64,000 nt of DNA from Cytophagales bacterium. GTDB lineage: Bacteria; Bacteroidota; Bacteroidia; Cytophagales; Spirosomataceae. Below are positions 8,297 to 18,532 of the stretch, in pieces. The stretch covers positions 1 to 64,000 of the forward strand of contig JAAFJE010000013.1 of NCBI GenBank assembly GCA_013298025.1, read 5' to 3'. Both the position numbers and the translations under genes were made by a program. Each line of letters starts with the position of its first letter. The first letter of the stretch is position 1. Below the pieces are notes generated by a model. The model was not told the origin of the DNA. It saw only the letters and a program-made list of their open reading frames with translations, and did not search any database.

Positions 8297-10711
8297 ATGC
8301 TTAAAAAGTATTTGTTGGCCTTTGCTTTATTGGCTGGTAGCCTATCATTGCAGGCACAATCGGCTGCCCGAATCGTGCAAGCCTTGCACAAAGATTGGCT
8401 TTTTTTTTTAGGAGACAACATACAGGCTTCTGCTGTTATATTTGATGATGCCCAATGGCGTAAACTAAACCTGCCGCACGATTGGAGTATAGAAGGTGTT
8501 TTTGCCGAAAACCACCTCACTACTACCCAAGGAGGTGCTTTGCCTACAGGAATTGCTTGGTATCGTAAGCATCTTACCGTACCGAAAGATTATGCAACAA
8601 AGAAAATCTATATCGAATTTGATGGTATTTATCGGGATAGCGAAGTCTGGATTAATGGGCATTCGGTCGGAAAACGCCCTTTCGGATATAATTCTTTTCG
8701 CTACGAACTCAGTCAATGGATTCGCTTTGGCGAAGATAATGTGATTGCCGTAAGAGTTGACAATAGCCAGCAGCCCAATTCTCGTTGGTATTCGGGTTCG
8801 GGTATTTATCGTTATGTACGCTTGGTTTGTACCAATGCTATTGCCGTTGACCACTGGGGAACGTTTGTTACAACGCCCAAAGTAAATGCCCAACAAGCCT
8901 TGGTTTCTGTACAAACCCGTTTGCATAATGCAAGTCGACAAGTCCAGCCTGTTGTCTTACGTTCTATTTTATACGATGCTCAAAATCAGGAGGTAAAACG
9001 TAGCGAAAGCCGTCTTTTGCTACCCGATACGGGTATTGTTGTTATGCAAAACATGACGGTTGTCAAACCTTCGTTATGGACTTTAGCCAAGCCTTCGCTG
9101 TATCGCCTAAAAACCGAAGTATGGCAAGCCGAGCAATTACTAGATGTATATGATACAACTGTTGGTATCAGAAGCTTTCGTTTTGATGCCCAAAAAGGTT
9201 TTATCCTCAACGAACAACCCACCAAAATTTTAGGCGTATGCAATCACCACGATTTAGGGGCATTAGGGGCTGCTGTCAATGTGCGTGCTATGGAACGCCA
9301 ATTAACGCTTTTAAAACAAATGGGTTGCAATGCCATCAGGATGTCGCATAATCCGCCAGCTCCAGAACTATTGGATTTATGCGATAAAATGGGCTTTATT
9401 GTCATGGACGAAGCTTTTGATATGTGGAAAAAGAAAAAGTCTAAAAAAGATTATGGGCTTTTTTGGGAACAATGGCACCAACAAGACCTAGAGGCAATGG
9501 TCAAACGTGACCGTAATCACCCGTCGATTTTTGTATGGAGTATTGGCAATGAAATCAGGGAGCAATTTGATAGCACAGGAACAAGCATTGCAAAAGAGTT
9601 GGCTCAACTTGTAAGAAAATGGGACAATACACGGCCTATTATTTCGGCATTGACAGAGAATGAACCCAACAAAAACTTTATCTATCAATCCAAAGCCTTA
9701 GACTTATTGGGTTTTAATTACAAGCATGAAGATTACCCTTTGTTGCCCCAACGTTTTCCGCAACAAGTGCTCTTGGCAACAGAAACGGCATCGGCACTGG
9801 CTACTCGTGGACGTTACGATATGCCCAAAGATAGTATTCAATTATGGCCCAAAACAGCCAAAAGTCCTTTGGTAGAAGGAAATGCTGCCTTGGCCGTAAC
9901 GGCGTATGATAATGTAGCCGCTTATTGGGGCACAACACACGAAGAATCATGGAAGGCGGTAAAAAAATCACCTTTTATAGCTGGCTTGTTTGTTTGGAGT
10001 GGGTTCGATTATTTAGGCGAACCGCATCCGTATCCTTGGCCTGCTCGTAGCTCTTATTTTGGCATTATTGATTTGGCAGGCTTTCCTAAAGATGTGTATT
10101 ATATGTATCAAAGCGAATGGACAATACAGCCCGTACTTCATTTGTTACCGCATTGGAATTGGACTAAAGGACAAAGCGTAGATGTGTGGTGCTATTATAA
10201 CGAAGCTGATGAAGTAGAATTATTTTTGAACGAGCAGTCGTTGGGTATTCGTAAAAAAGAAAAAGATGCCATCCACGTAGCATGGAAAGTGCCTTTTCAG
10301 GCAGGTACATTACAAGCTGTTTCGAGAAAAGCAGGACAAGTTGTGTTGCGTAAAACCATACAAACGGCAGGAAAAGCCTACCAAATTGTTTTGGAAGCAG
10401 ACAGAAAAATCTTGAATGCCGATGGCGAAGATTTAGCCTTTGTTACCGTTAAAGTAACCGATGAACAAGGAAACCTTGTGCCAGAAGCCAATCATCTTAT
10501 CAATTTTCAAGTAACAGGTGCAGCTACGTTGGCAGGAGTTGATAATGGTTATCAAGCAAGTATGGAATCGTTCAAAATGCCTTATCGTCATGCTTATAAT
10601 GGTTTGTGTTTAGCCATTTTACGAACAACCGAACAAACGGGAACGATTCAGCTAACAGCAACTGCCGAAGGTTTATTACCCCAAACGCTTGTGTTGGAAA
10701 GTAAGAAGTAA
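8297..10711 (+). CDS. GH2 family glycoside hydrolase (beta-galactosidase-like)
   Basis: Secreted 804-residue protein with signal peptide MLKKYLLAFALLAGSLSLQA. Order of parts: N-terminal jelly-roll sugar-binding domain (WRKLNLPHDWSIEG, GIAWYRKHLTVP, VWINGHSVGKRPFGY), Ig-like domain, and TIM barrel from ILGVCNHHDLGALGAA. The acid/base Glu lies in VWSIGNE (about residue 418) and the probable nucleophile in LLATETAS (about residue 495). A C-terminal Ig-like domain (GEDLAFVTVKVTDEQGN) follows. This is the common Bacteroidota beta-galactosidase layout, but GH2 also includes beta-glucuronidases, beta-galacturonidases and arabinopyranosidases, several of which act on RG-II. It is followed 39 bp later by a GH106 gene and driven by promoter B. 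Confidence 0.88.
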   Translation: MLKKYLLAFALLAGSLSLQAQSAARIVQALHKDWLFFLGDNIQASAVIFDDAQWRKLNLPHDWSIEGVFAENHLTTTQGGALPTGIAWYRKHLTVPKDYATKKIYIEFDGIYRDSEVWINGHSVGKRPFGYNSFRYELSQWIRFGEDNVIAVRVDNSQQPNSRWYSGSGIYRYVRLVCTNAIAVDHWGTFVTTPKVNAQQALVSVQTRLHNASRQVQPVVLRSILYDAQNQEVKRSESRLLLPDTGIVVMQNMTVVKPSLWTLAKPSLYRLKTEVWQAEQLLDVYDTTVGIRSFRFDAQKGFILNEQPTKILGVCNHHDLGALGAAVNVRAMERQLTLLKQMGCNAIRMSHNPPAPELLDLCDKMGFIVMDEAFDMWKKKKSKKDYGLFWEQWHQQDLEAMVKRDRNHPSIFVWSIGNEIREQFDSTGTSIAKELAQLVRKWDNTRPIISALTENEPNKNFIYQSKALDLLGFNYKHEDYPLLPQRFPQQVLLATETASALATRGRYDMPKDSIQLWPKTAKSPLVEGNAALAVTAYDNVAAYWGTTHEESWKAVKKSPFIAGLFVWSGFDYLGEPHPYPWPARSSYFGIIDLAGFPKDVYYMYQSEWTIQPVLHLLPHWNWTKGQSVDVWCYYNEADEVELFLNEQSLGIRKKEKDAIHVAWKVPFQAGTLQAVSRKAGQVVLRKTIQTAGKAYQIVLEADRKILNADGEDLAFVTVKVTDEQGNLVPEANHLINFQVTGAATLAGVDNGYQASMESFKMPYRHAYNGLCLAILRTTEQTGTIQLTATAEGLLPQTLVLESKK

Positions 10712-10750
10712 AAGATTTAATCATCATTCCTCGCATTAAAGTTATTACCC

Positions 10751-13700
10751 ATGTCGAAAAAACTGTTCGTTCTTGTTTTAACACTCTATGTTCCTTTGTT
10801 TGCAACAGCCCAAAGCAAGCATTTAGAGCAAATTTTCCCCATCAATCAACAACAAAGACAACAAGCCAAACCGTGGGTATTTTGGTATTGGATGCAAGGG
10901 GCTGTGTCTAAAGCAGGTATTACCGCCGATTTAGAAGCCATGAAAGAAGCGGGCATAGGAGGGGCGTATGTAATGCCTATCAAAGGACCCACCAATCCGC
11001 CTGCATTTCAGCCAAGTGTTAATCAGCTAACGCCTGAATGGTGGGATATGGTAAAGTTTTCGATGCAAGAAGCCAAGCGATTACATCTGACAATGGGAAT
11101 GCACGTAAGTGATGGTTTTGCCTTGGCAGGTGGGCCTTGGATTACGCCTGCTTTATCTATGCAAAAAGTGGTGTTTAGCAAAACGAGTATCGAAGGAGGA
11201 AAAAATATTTCGGCAGTATTACCTCAGCCTACAAGTAAAGAAAATTATTACCAAGATATTGCCGTTTTGGCTTATCCAAGTCCTGTGCATTGGCAAGCCT
11301 CAACTCGTACTATTACACCTATGATAACCACTAGCAAAACCAACCTCGACGCACAAGCATTGGTGAAAGAAGGAAATAAAACCAGTTTTAAAACAGATGA
11401 TAGTACATGGATTCAATACAGTTTTGAAAAACCTTTTACTTGCAGAACCATCGAAATAAAAACAGGCGGCAATAATTATCAAGCACATCGCTTGTGGGTA
11501 CAAGCCAGTGACGATGGCATTCATTTTCGGAATATTACCCGTTTAATTCCTCCCCGACATGGCTGGCAAGACACCGATGCCGATGTAACCCATACGATTC
11601 CAGCTACAACAGCCCCTTATTTTAGGTTGGTATATGATAAAAAAGGCTCTGAACCTGGTGCCGAAGATTTAGACGCAGCCAAATGGAAACAAAGTTTGAA
11701 GTTGTTCAATGTACACCTTTCTTCCGAACCTCATATTCAGCATTATGAAAGCAAAACAGGGGAAATTTGGCGGATTAGTCCACAAAGCGATTCCTTGCAA
11801 TTGCCTGATAGCCTGTGTATTTCTTTAGAAAAAGTCATAGATATTTCTGCCTTTGTCGATAAAACAGGTCGTTTGCAATGGAAAGCCCCACAAGGCAACT
11901 GGACAATTGTACGCATAGGGCATACTTCTACAGGGCATACCAATGCTACAGGTGGCGGAGCAAAAGGGCTTGAATGCGATAAGTTTAATCCCGAAGCTGT
12001 GAAGTTACAATTTGAACATTGGTTTGGCGAAGCCCAACGCCAATTGGGAGAAACCTTGAGCAATGAAGTATTAAAGGTTTTCCATGTCGATAGTTGGGAA
12101 TGTGGAAGCCAGAACTGGACACCGCTTTTTGAAACATGGTTCAAAACCAAAAGAGGCTATGATTTACGACCGTATTTGTTGCTACTCACGGGTGTACCTG
12201 TAGAAAACCGCCATGCAACCGAGCAAGTATTGTACGATATGCGTCAAACCATCGCCGAATTGGTTGTAGAACAATTTTATGGTACACTTGCTGCCATTAC
12301 CAAAGCCAAAGGACTACAATTTTCGGCTGAAAGTATTGCTCCTACAATGGTGAGCGACGGACTGGCTCATTATCGTTTGGTCGATTTGCCTATGGGTGAG
12401 TTTTGGTTGAACAGTCCAACACACGATAAGCCCAACGATATGCTTGATGCCATTGCGGCGGCTCATATTTATGGTAAAAATGTGGTACAAGCAGAAAGTT
12501 TTACAACCGTTAGGATGATGTGGAACGAACATCCAGCCATGCTCAAACCGCTGCAAGACCGCAACTATGCCCTAGGCATCAACAAATTGGTTTACCATGT
12601 TTTTACCCATAATCCTTGGCTTGACCGACAACCCGGTATGACCCTCGATGGCGTTGGCTTGTATTTCCAGCGTGACCAAACTTGGTGGAAACCAGCCAAA
12701 GCATGGGTACAATATGCCGAACGTTGTCAATGGTTATTACAACAAGGGCATCCTGTAGCCGATATAGCTGTATTTACAGGTGACGATATTCCAAGAAGAG
12801 CCTTGTTGCCTGAAAAATTGCTAGGTACATTAGATGGTTTATTGGGAAAAGCCAAAGTAGCAGCAGAACAAAAACGATTGGCAAACGAAGGACTTCCGAT
12901 GCGACAAATGCCTGTGGGTGTAACCAACGCCGCCAATATAACCGACCCTGCTCAGTGGGTCAATGCCCTGCACGGTTATCAATATGATTCTTTTACAGCA
13001 GATGCCCTTTGGTCGCTTGCTAAAAATAAAGGCAAACAGGTGCAGTTTGCATCAACCAATGCTTATGGTTTGATGGTGGTGTCGGGAACGTCGGCGAGTA
13101 ATCCTAATGCCTCAGCGATTCATCCTGCTACGGTGCGTACTTTGTGGAAATTAGTCAATAATGGTGCTACAGTATTGTTGGCAGCAAAACCACAGCATTC
13201 ATTTACCCATATAACAGATAAAAAATTTAAGTATTATTTAGCACAATTATGGGATGGAAAATACGAAAAAAGGCAGACTGATTCGGCGGTTGTATTTGTC
13301 AAAAAATTAGGTAAAGGTCTGGTTGTCAAAGCTCCTTATTTGGCTTCTTCATTAAGTACTTTGGGTATTGAACCCGATTTTATGGCTAGGGATACAGCTA
13401 AACAAGAAGCTGCAAACATTGCTTGGACACACCGAAAAACCGCAACAAAAGACCTATACTTTATAGCAAACCAAGAAGCATATAGTAGAAAATTGCAAGT
13501 TTCTTTACGCATCAATGCACCCAATGTACAACTGTATGATGCCGTAACCGACGAACTCATGCCTGTAAATGCTATCGTGAAGAAAGGACGTACCGAACTA
13601 GAACTCAACTTGCCAGCGTTTGCATCGGTATTTGTGATAGCCTCGAAGACCTTATCAAAGAAAAGTGCAATGGGCGTATGGCAAACCGAACAAGAGCTAC

Positions 13701-14179
13701 AACAACCTTGGCAAGTAAGTTTCGATACTACTCGCAGAGGCCCTGTAAAGGTCCAAACATTTGCTATGGGACAAGATTGGCGTTTGCATAGCGATACGTT
13801 GATTAAATACTATGCTGGTACAGCCACTTATCAGATGACACTTTCTTTTGAGAAAACAGTACAAAAAAATAAACGTTATTTCCTCTACACTGGCGAAGTT
13901 GCCAATATGGCCCATGTAAAGCTTAATGGAAAAGATTGTGGTATAACATGGACAGCCCCGTATAGGGTTGATATTACAGAAGCCTTACAACAAGGCAAAA
14001 ATAACTTGGTAATAGAAGTAAGTAATACGTGGGCGAATCGTTTGATAGGCGACCACCGTTTGCCCGAAGCACAACGATTCAGTTTTACAACAGCCCCTTA
14101 TCGACTAGAAGGACGTAACTTAGAACCATCTGGACTACTTGGTAAAACACTCCTGATTCAAAGCTATACCAAGCCTTGA
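10751..14179 (+). CDS. GH106 alpha-L-rhamnosidase
   Basis: Secreted 1142-residue protein with signal peptide MSKKLFVLVLTLYVPLFATA. The start of the mature part, KPWVFWYWMQGAVSKAGITA followed by EAMKEAGIGGAYVMPI, is typical of GH106. Two candidate catalytic glutamates lie in DLPMGEFWLNSP (about residue 551) and NVVQAESFTT (about residue 581). Their spacing resembles the acid/base pair of the RG-II rhamnosidase BT0986. A C-terminal jelly-roll domain (VKLNGKDCGITWTAPYRVDI) is present as usual. GH106 enzymes remove terminal L-rhamnose, found in RG-I and in RG-II chains. It is second in the operon with the GH2 gene. Confidence 0.92.
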   Translation: MSKKLFVLVLTLYVPLFATAQSKHLEQIFPINQQQRQQAKPWVFWYWMQGAVSKAGITADLEAMKEAGIGGAYVMPIKGPTNPPAFQPSVNQLTPEWWDMVKFSMQEAKRLHLTMGMHVSDGFALAGGPWITPALSMQKVVFSKTSIEGGKNISAVLPQPTSKENYYQDIAVLAYPSPVHWQASTRTITPMITTSKTNLDAQALVKEGNKTSFKTDDSTWIQYSFEKPFTCRTIEIKTGGNNYQAHRLWVQASDDGIHFRNITRLIPPRHGWQDTDADVTHTIPATTAPYFRLVYDKKGSEPGAEDLDAAKWKQSLKLFNVHLSSEPHIQHYESKTGEIWRISPQSDSLQLPDSLCISLEKVIDISAFVDKTGRLQWKAPQGNWTIVRIGHTSTGHTNATGGGAKGLECDKFNPEAVKLQFEHWFGEAQRQLGETLSNEVLKVFHVDSWECGSQNWTPLFETWFKTKRGYDLRPYLLLLTGVPVENRHATEQVLYDMRQTIAELVVEQFYGTLAAITKAKGLQFSAESIAPTMVSDGLAHYRLVDLPMGEFWLNSPTHDKPNDMLDAIAAAHIYGKNVVQAESFTTVRMMWNEHPAMLKPLQDRNYALGINKLVYHVFTHNPWLDRQPGMTLDGVGLYFQRDQTWWKPAKAWVQYAERCQWLLQQGHPVADIAVFTGDDIPRRALLPEKLLGTLDGLLGKAKVAAEQKRLANEGLPMRQMPVGVTNAANITDPAQWVNALHGYQYDSFTADALWSLAKNKGKQVQFASTNAYGLMVVSGTSASNPNASAIHPATVRTLWKLVNNGATVLLAAKPQHSFTHITDKKFKYYLAQLWDGKYEKRQTDSAVVFVKKLGKGLVVKAPYLASSLSTLGIEPDFMARDTAKQEAANIAWTHRKTATKDLYFIANQEAYSRKLQVSLRINAPNVQLYDAVTDELMPVNAIVKKGRTELELNLPAFASVFVIASKTLSKKSAMGVWQTEQELQQPWQVSFDTTRRGPVKVQTFAMGQDWRLHSDTLIKYYAGTATYQMTLSFEKTVQKNKRYFLYTGEVANMAHVKLNGKDCGITWTAPYRVDITEALQQGKNNLVIEVSNTWANRLIGDHRLPEAQRFSFTTAPYRLEGRNLEPSGLLGKTLLIQSYTKP

Positions 14180-14362
14180 TGAGGAATAAAACTACCTGTT
14201 TAAAAAGTTAAACATGGCATCCAAAAATTTGACCTATATGTTCAACTGTTTGAACATGATACTTCCATTATATGTATATGCTATAAATCTTTTGCCTCTA
14301 ATATGCGTACTGAACTTTTGCTAAGACTGCTATAGGCTGTTAGTTTTTTAGTCAAAAATAAA

Positions 14363-14370
14363 TATATTTG
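14363..14370 (+). promoter_or_regulatory. Bacteroidota -7 element TATATTTG before the small hydrolase pair
   Basis: TATATTTG fits the TAnnTTTG consensus and would give a leader of about 45 nt before the ATG at 14420. Upstream, 14238-14257 holds an inverted repeat ATGTTCAA/TTGAACAT with a 4-nt loop. It lacks a T-run, so it may be an operator rather than a terminator of the GH106 transcript. Confidence 0.5.
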
Positions 14371-14419
14371 TTTATAAGATTTATTATACAGACTTAATAG
14401 ACTGTCAAAAGGCAAAACA

Positions 14420-14959
14420 ATGACTAAGATTATTATTATACCGGGCTTGGGTAATTCTGGAACGCAACATTGGCAAAGTTATTGGCATCAACATATTGTA
14501 GATAGTGTAAGAGTAGCACAACAAGAATGGGAAACGCCTATGTTGTCTGATTGGTTAATTACCTTAGATGAATGTATCAAGGCACATGCACCTGTGGTAT
14601 TGGTAGCCCATAGTTTGGCTGTTTCGTTGGTAGCACATTGGGCAGCTAAGTACGATACGGGTTTAGTAAAAGCAGCTTTATTGGTTGCTCCTGCTGATGT
14701 AGATTCGCCAGAACATACGCCCGATGTTGTAAGAAATTTTGCACCAATGCCTTTAGCACCTTTACCTTTTCCATCTATGGTTATAGCAAGTGAAAACGAC
14801 CCTTTTATCAGTCTTGAAAGAGCAATTTTTTTTGCTAATCACTGGAAAAGTACATGGGTTAATGTAGGAGCAAAAGGTCATATCAATGCACAGTCGGATT
14901 TAGGTTTATGGGAAGAAGGACTAACGTTGTTGCAGCAATTAATCGCTAATCTATCATAA
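14420..14959 (+). CDS. RBBP9/YdeN family serine hydrolase
   Basis: A 179-residue cytoplasmic protein. IIIIPGLGNSGTQHWQSYW at the N-terminus, the nucleophile elbow AHSLA (Ser about 73) and a late His in GAKGHINA (about 157) match the RBBP9/YdeN alpha/beta hydrolase family. Substrates in this family are mostly unknown. It is followed after 3 bp by a second alpha/beta hydrolase, so the two form an operon that separates two pectin operons. No signal peptide is present, so a direct role in extracellular pectin breakdown is unlikely. Intracellular ester hydrolysis is possible. Confidence 0.85.
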   Translation: MTKIIIIPGLGNSGTQHWQSYWHQHIVDSVRVAQQEWETPMLSDWLITLDECIKAHAPVVLVAHSLAVSLVAHWAAKYDTGLVKAALLVAPADVDSPEHTPDVVRNFAPMPLAPLPFPSMVIASENDPFISLERAIFFANHWKSTWVNVGAKGHINAQSDLGLWEEGLTLLQQLIANLS

Positions 14960-14962
14960 AGA

Positions 14963-15610
14963 ATGACTCCCAATGTATATGTTTTTAGTGGATTAGGTGC
15001 TGATGAAAGGGTTTTTCAAAAGATAAATTTTGGAGAGCATACACCGTGCTTTATACAATGGATAGAACCCTTACATAATGAGTCCATTGCCTCTTATGCT
15101 CAAAGGCTCTTAGTACAAATACAGGATGAAAAACCAATTTTAATAGGACTTTCGTTTGGAGGGGTAATGGCTGTAGAGGTCGCAAAGTTGCTAGATTATG
15201 AGAAAGTTATATTGATTTCGTCTGTTAAGACTTGTCGAGAATTGCCTTTGTATTATCGCTGGATTGGAGTATTAAATTTACATAAGCTTGTTCCTACATC
15301 GTTATTAAAAAAGCAGACTTGGTTTACCAACTACTTTTTTGGTGTAGAAAATAATACCGACGAGCAATTATTAGGACAAATCCTCAACGACACTTCTATT
15401 ACTTTTCTCAGGTGGGCTATTGATGCTTTAGTTTCTTGGCAACATTATGCTGTTTTACCTCGCTGTTATCACATTCATGGAACAACAGATTGGTTACTAC
15501 CTGTTCGTTTTGTCACAGCCAATTGTTCGTTAAAAAACGGAGGGCATTTGATGGTTTTAAACAAAGCCGAAGCTGTTAGTCGCTATATAATAAAAACAAT
15601 TCGTTTATGA
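14963..15610 (+). CDS. Alpha/beta hydrolase, small cytoplasmic
   Basis: A 215-residue protein with the alpha/beta hydrolase pattern: VFSGLGADERVFQK at the N-terminus (oxyanion-hole region), the nucleophile elbow GLSFGG (Ser about 70), a charge-relay Asp in HIHGTTDWLLP and the catalytic His in NGGHLM (about 193). It starts 3 bp after the preceding hydrolase and ends before a strong bidirectional terminator. Substrate unknown. Confidence 0.8.
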   Translation: MTPNVYVFSGLGADERVFQKINFGEHTPCFIQWIEPLHNESIASYAQRLLVQIQDEKPILIGLSFGGVMAVEVAKLLDYEKVILISSVKTCRELPLYYRWIGVLNLHKLVPTSLLKKQTWFTNYFFGVENNTDEQLLGQILNDTSITFLRWAIDALVSWQHYAVLPRCYHIHGTTDWLLPVRFVTANCSLKNGGHLMVLNKAEAVSRYIIKTIRL

Positions 15611-15618
15611 ATAGCAAA

Positions 15619-15652
15619 AAAACGGCACAACCTATTTGGGTTGTGCCGTTTT
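15619..15652. terminator. Bidirectional intrinsic terminator
   Basis: Arms AACGGCACAACC (15621-15632) and GGTTGTGCCGTT (15639-15650) form a perfect 12-bp stem with a 6-nt loop. A/T runs on both sides extend it. It lies between the convergent hydrolase pair and the TonB receptor gene. Confidence 0.9.
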
Positions 15653-15670
15653 GTGACCTACGGTTGATAC

Positions 15671-18532
15671 CTAGAAATTCAAATTGATTTTTGCATAGTA
15701 GAATGCACCATTAAATCCAAATTGTTGTCCACCTGTAGTACCCCAAGGTGTTGTACCTGTTTGGTTGTTTACGGCAGCCAATTGGTCAGGATACACATCA
15801 AAAATATTGTTTGAACCCAACGTTAAGTTTGTTGCCTTATTCAACATGATATTAAGAGAGAAATCTGTTGTTGTTTTAGGCGAAAACACTTGGTCTCTAC
15901 TTCCTGTAGCACTGTTGAGGTTACTTTGTGTGGTAAAGAAAGTATATTCACCAAAACGAGTCATTACTACTGTTGGCGTAAATCTACCGTAAGTATAGCC
16001 TGCTAAGAATACAAACTTATTTTGTGGTGTTCCCGACTCGTAACGACCACGTTGCTGACGGTCGAAGAAAATTCTTTCAGATAAATACTGACGTACTTCG
16101 TCGGAAGCACTGGTGGTTAAGCCAGAAGGTACGTGTACTGCCTGTACTTCTGTATGCGTAAAGTTGCCTGATAAAGACAAGTTTAATGTTCCTGTGCCTA
16201 CACGATTGCGGTAAGCCAATACGATGTCTAAACCTCTGGTGCGTGTGTCAATGGCGTTAGCAAAAAACTGTGCAGCATTTACGTCTGGATAATTAACCAA
16301 CAAACTTTTTACCAATTGTGCTGCTCCTTTTACGATTGGGTCACTGCTGTTGATGGAGTTAAAGTCGAAAGTACCTGTAAGAGCAATACGATTTTTAATA
16401 TCTATTTGGTAAGCATCGATGGTTGCTGTAAAATGTTTTGCTAAACGGCTGGTAATACCCAAACTGTAGTTAGTTGACGTTTCAGGTTTTAGGAGAGGAA
16501 TACCAAACGCTTTGGTTACGTTGTTGTCATTATTAGAAACTAAAGATAGAATCAAGCTACCATCGGCTTGAGGAATCGACGTAGTGGCAGAATAGTATTT
16601 TTGCGATAAAGAAGGAGCTCTAAAGCCTGTACTTACAGCCCCTCTGAGCGATAAGTTTTGTAAGAAACCAGTACCACTTTCAACCAATTTTGCCAAACCT
16701 GATGTTTTCCACGTTAATTGGTCGCCAAAGTCGCTGTATTTTTCATAACGCAAAGCACCTGTTAGAAGTAAACGATTAGAAACTTCTGCTTCTACATCAC
16801 CATATAAGCCAATGCTATGACGGAACTGGTTTTGTTCGTCTGAGGGTTGATAACCTGGAAATACTTGAGCACCAGCAGGACGAGCTGCTTTAGTTTTTCC
16901 TCCAACCGTAGTTACATAAGTTGTATCGCCATAGTTTTTATAAGATTTTTCTTCTCCAGCAATGATTTGATAGTTTTCTAAACGATATTCTGCTCCAAAA
17001 GCTACGTTATAAGCCTTAATGGCTGTGCTTTCAAAGCGACGGGTAAGTCCTAGGTTGGTTGTATTTTGTTTAAATACCAATGCACCACTGTAAAATTTAG
17101 TAGGACTCGACGTTCCCATTGAAGCATTGATAGTATTTTGAATGGTATAATCAATGCGGTTATTACCTGTAGTGTTGCTAAAGTCGATGTCCCAGCCATT
17201 GGTTTTACCTTTGATACCTACCGTAAACGACCCGTCAATTAAGCGTGCCACGTTTTCGCCCAAGAAGCCATTAGGGTAAATTGTGGGGAAGTAACGGCTC
17301 GAAATACTATTGATGGTAGTCGTACCATTAGGGAAACGATAAGAGTTGTTGGGGTTTACGCTGTATTTAGACGACATACCTCCGAAGGCATATAAATCAA
17401 GTGTTGGACTCAATGGAATAGAAGCGTTGACAAACAAACTAGCGTTGTCTTGTTGGCCATTACCACTTCGGCTCGATGCGGTGCGGTCAACCGATTGCTC
17501 TTTGGCATCTATAGTAGCCACATCTGTGCCAGTAGCATACGGAAACCAATACAAACGGGCTTTCGTAAGGCGGTTGTTGTATTCAAAAAAGCCTGAACGA
17601 TTGGTTGCTTCACGGTTATTGATTTGTCCTGAAATGTTTAAAAAGCCTTTTTCTCCAATTTTAAAACCATAGTTTACACCCGTCAATAACGTAAAGCCAT
17701 CTCTTCTTTTATAATTACGAGGATTAGTGTCGTCGGTTGTGGTATAGCTTGTGTTGTAACCACCAGCCGTCATTGAAATCTGTCCTTGATTTACACTTGA
17801 TTTTAACACAACGTTCACAACGCCTGCAATGGCATCAGAGCCATACTGTGCTGCCGCACCATCACGCAATACTTCTATTCTTTCAATAGCCGAAACAGGA
17901 ATGGCATCGAGGTCGGTAGAAGCTGCTCCCTGTGACGGTGTACCCAATACGTTTACCAAAGCACTGGCATGTCGGCGTTTGCCATTCACCAAAATGAGTG
18001 TTTGGTCGGGTGCAACACCACGCAAGGCTAATGGGTTGATGTGGGCTGTACCATCGCCACCTGTTTGTCTATTAGAGTTGACAGACGGAGCAATGAAACT
18101 TAAAATTTGGGACAAATCGGTACGACCTGTTGCCATAATCTCTTTACTGGTAATAACATCGACAGGTACAGGCGTTTCGATATTGGTACGAGCTTGGTTA
18201 GAGCGAGAACCAATAACCACCACTTCGCCTAAATCCTTCCCATCAAGTTGTAGGGGGATGTCGATGCTTGTTTGATTGCCAACTTTGATTTGTTGTGTAG
18301 CAAAGCCAATAAATGAAATCACTAGGATGTCGTTGGGTTGTGCTGTAATAGTAAAACGGCCATCAGCATTAGCAGTTGTACCCTTTTGTGTTCCTTTAAT
18401 GATAACAGAAGCTCCTACTAATGGCGTGTTATCTTTGGCATCCGTAATTTTACCTACAATACTGTGTTGTTGAGCCAAGCTAGTTGTAATAGAGAGGAAT
18501 AATACCGAGAATAGCAGTACGATTTGTTTCAT
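15671..18532 (-). CDS. TonB-dependent outer membrane receptor without a SusD partner
   Basis: About 953 residues; the ATG at 18532 is chosen because it begins the signal peptide MKQIVLLFSVLFLSITTSLA. The mature part starts with a carboxypeptidase-D-like domain (GKITDAKDNTPLVGASVIIK). A TonB-receptor plug follows (PVPVDVITSKEIMATGRTDL, LNGKRRHASALVNVLG-like loop, IERIEVLRDGAAAQYGSDAI), then a long beta-barrel ending in an aromatic residue (YYAKINLNF). The plug is of the siderophore/vitamin or oligosaccharide receptor type rather than SusC/RagA, and no SusD gene adjoins. It may import a small pectin-derived ligand or be unrelated to pectin. No AraC-type direct repeats were found upstream. Confidence 0.88.
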   Translation of the reverse strand: MKQIVLLFSVLFLSITTSLAQQHSIVGKITDAKDNTPLVGASVIIKGTQKGTTANADGRFTITAQPNDILVISFIGFATQQIKVGNQTSIDIPLQLDGKDLGEVVVIGSRSNQARTNIETPVPVDVITSKEIMATGRTDLSQILSFIAPSVNSNRQTGGDGTAHINPLALRGVAPDQTLILVNGKRRHASALVNVLGTPSQGAASTDLDAIPVSAIERIEVLRDGAAAQYGSDAIAGVVNVVLKSSVNQGQISMTAGGYNTSYTTTDDTNPRNYKRRDGFTLLTGVNYGFKIGEKGFLNISGQINNREATNRSGFFEYNNRLTKARLYWFPYATGTDVATIDAKEQSVDRTASSRSGNGQQDNASLFVNASIPLSPTLDLYAFGGMSSKYSVNPNNSYRFPNGTTTINSISSRYFPTIYPNGFLGENVARLIDGSFTVGIKGKTNGWDIDFSNTTGNNRIDYTIQNTINASMGTSSPTKFYSGALVFKQNTTNLGLTRRFESTAIKAYNVAFGAEYRLENYQIIAGEEKSYKNYGDTTYVTTVGGKTKAARPAGAQVFPGYQPSDEQNQFRHSIGLYGDVEAEVSNRLLLTGALRYEKYSDFGDQLTWKTSGLAKLVESGTGFLQNLSLRGAVSTGFRAPSLSQKYYSATTSIPQADGSLILSLVSNNDNNVTKAFGIPLLKPETSTNYSLGITSRLAKHFTATIDAYQIDIKNRIALTGTFDFNSINSSDPIVKGAAQLVKSLLVNYPDVNAAQFFANAIDTRTRGLDIVLAYRNRVGTGTLNLSLSGNFTHTEVQAVHVPSGLTTSASDEVRQYLSERIFFDRQQRGRYESGTPQNKFVFLAGYTYGRFTPTVVMTRFGEYTFFTTQSNLNSATGSRDQVFSPKTTTDFSLNIMLNKATNLTLGSNNIFDVYPDQLAAVNNQTGTTPWGTTGGQQFGFNGAFYYAKINLNF

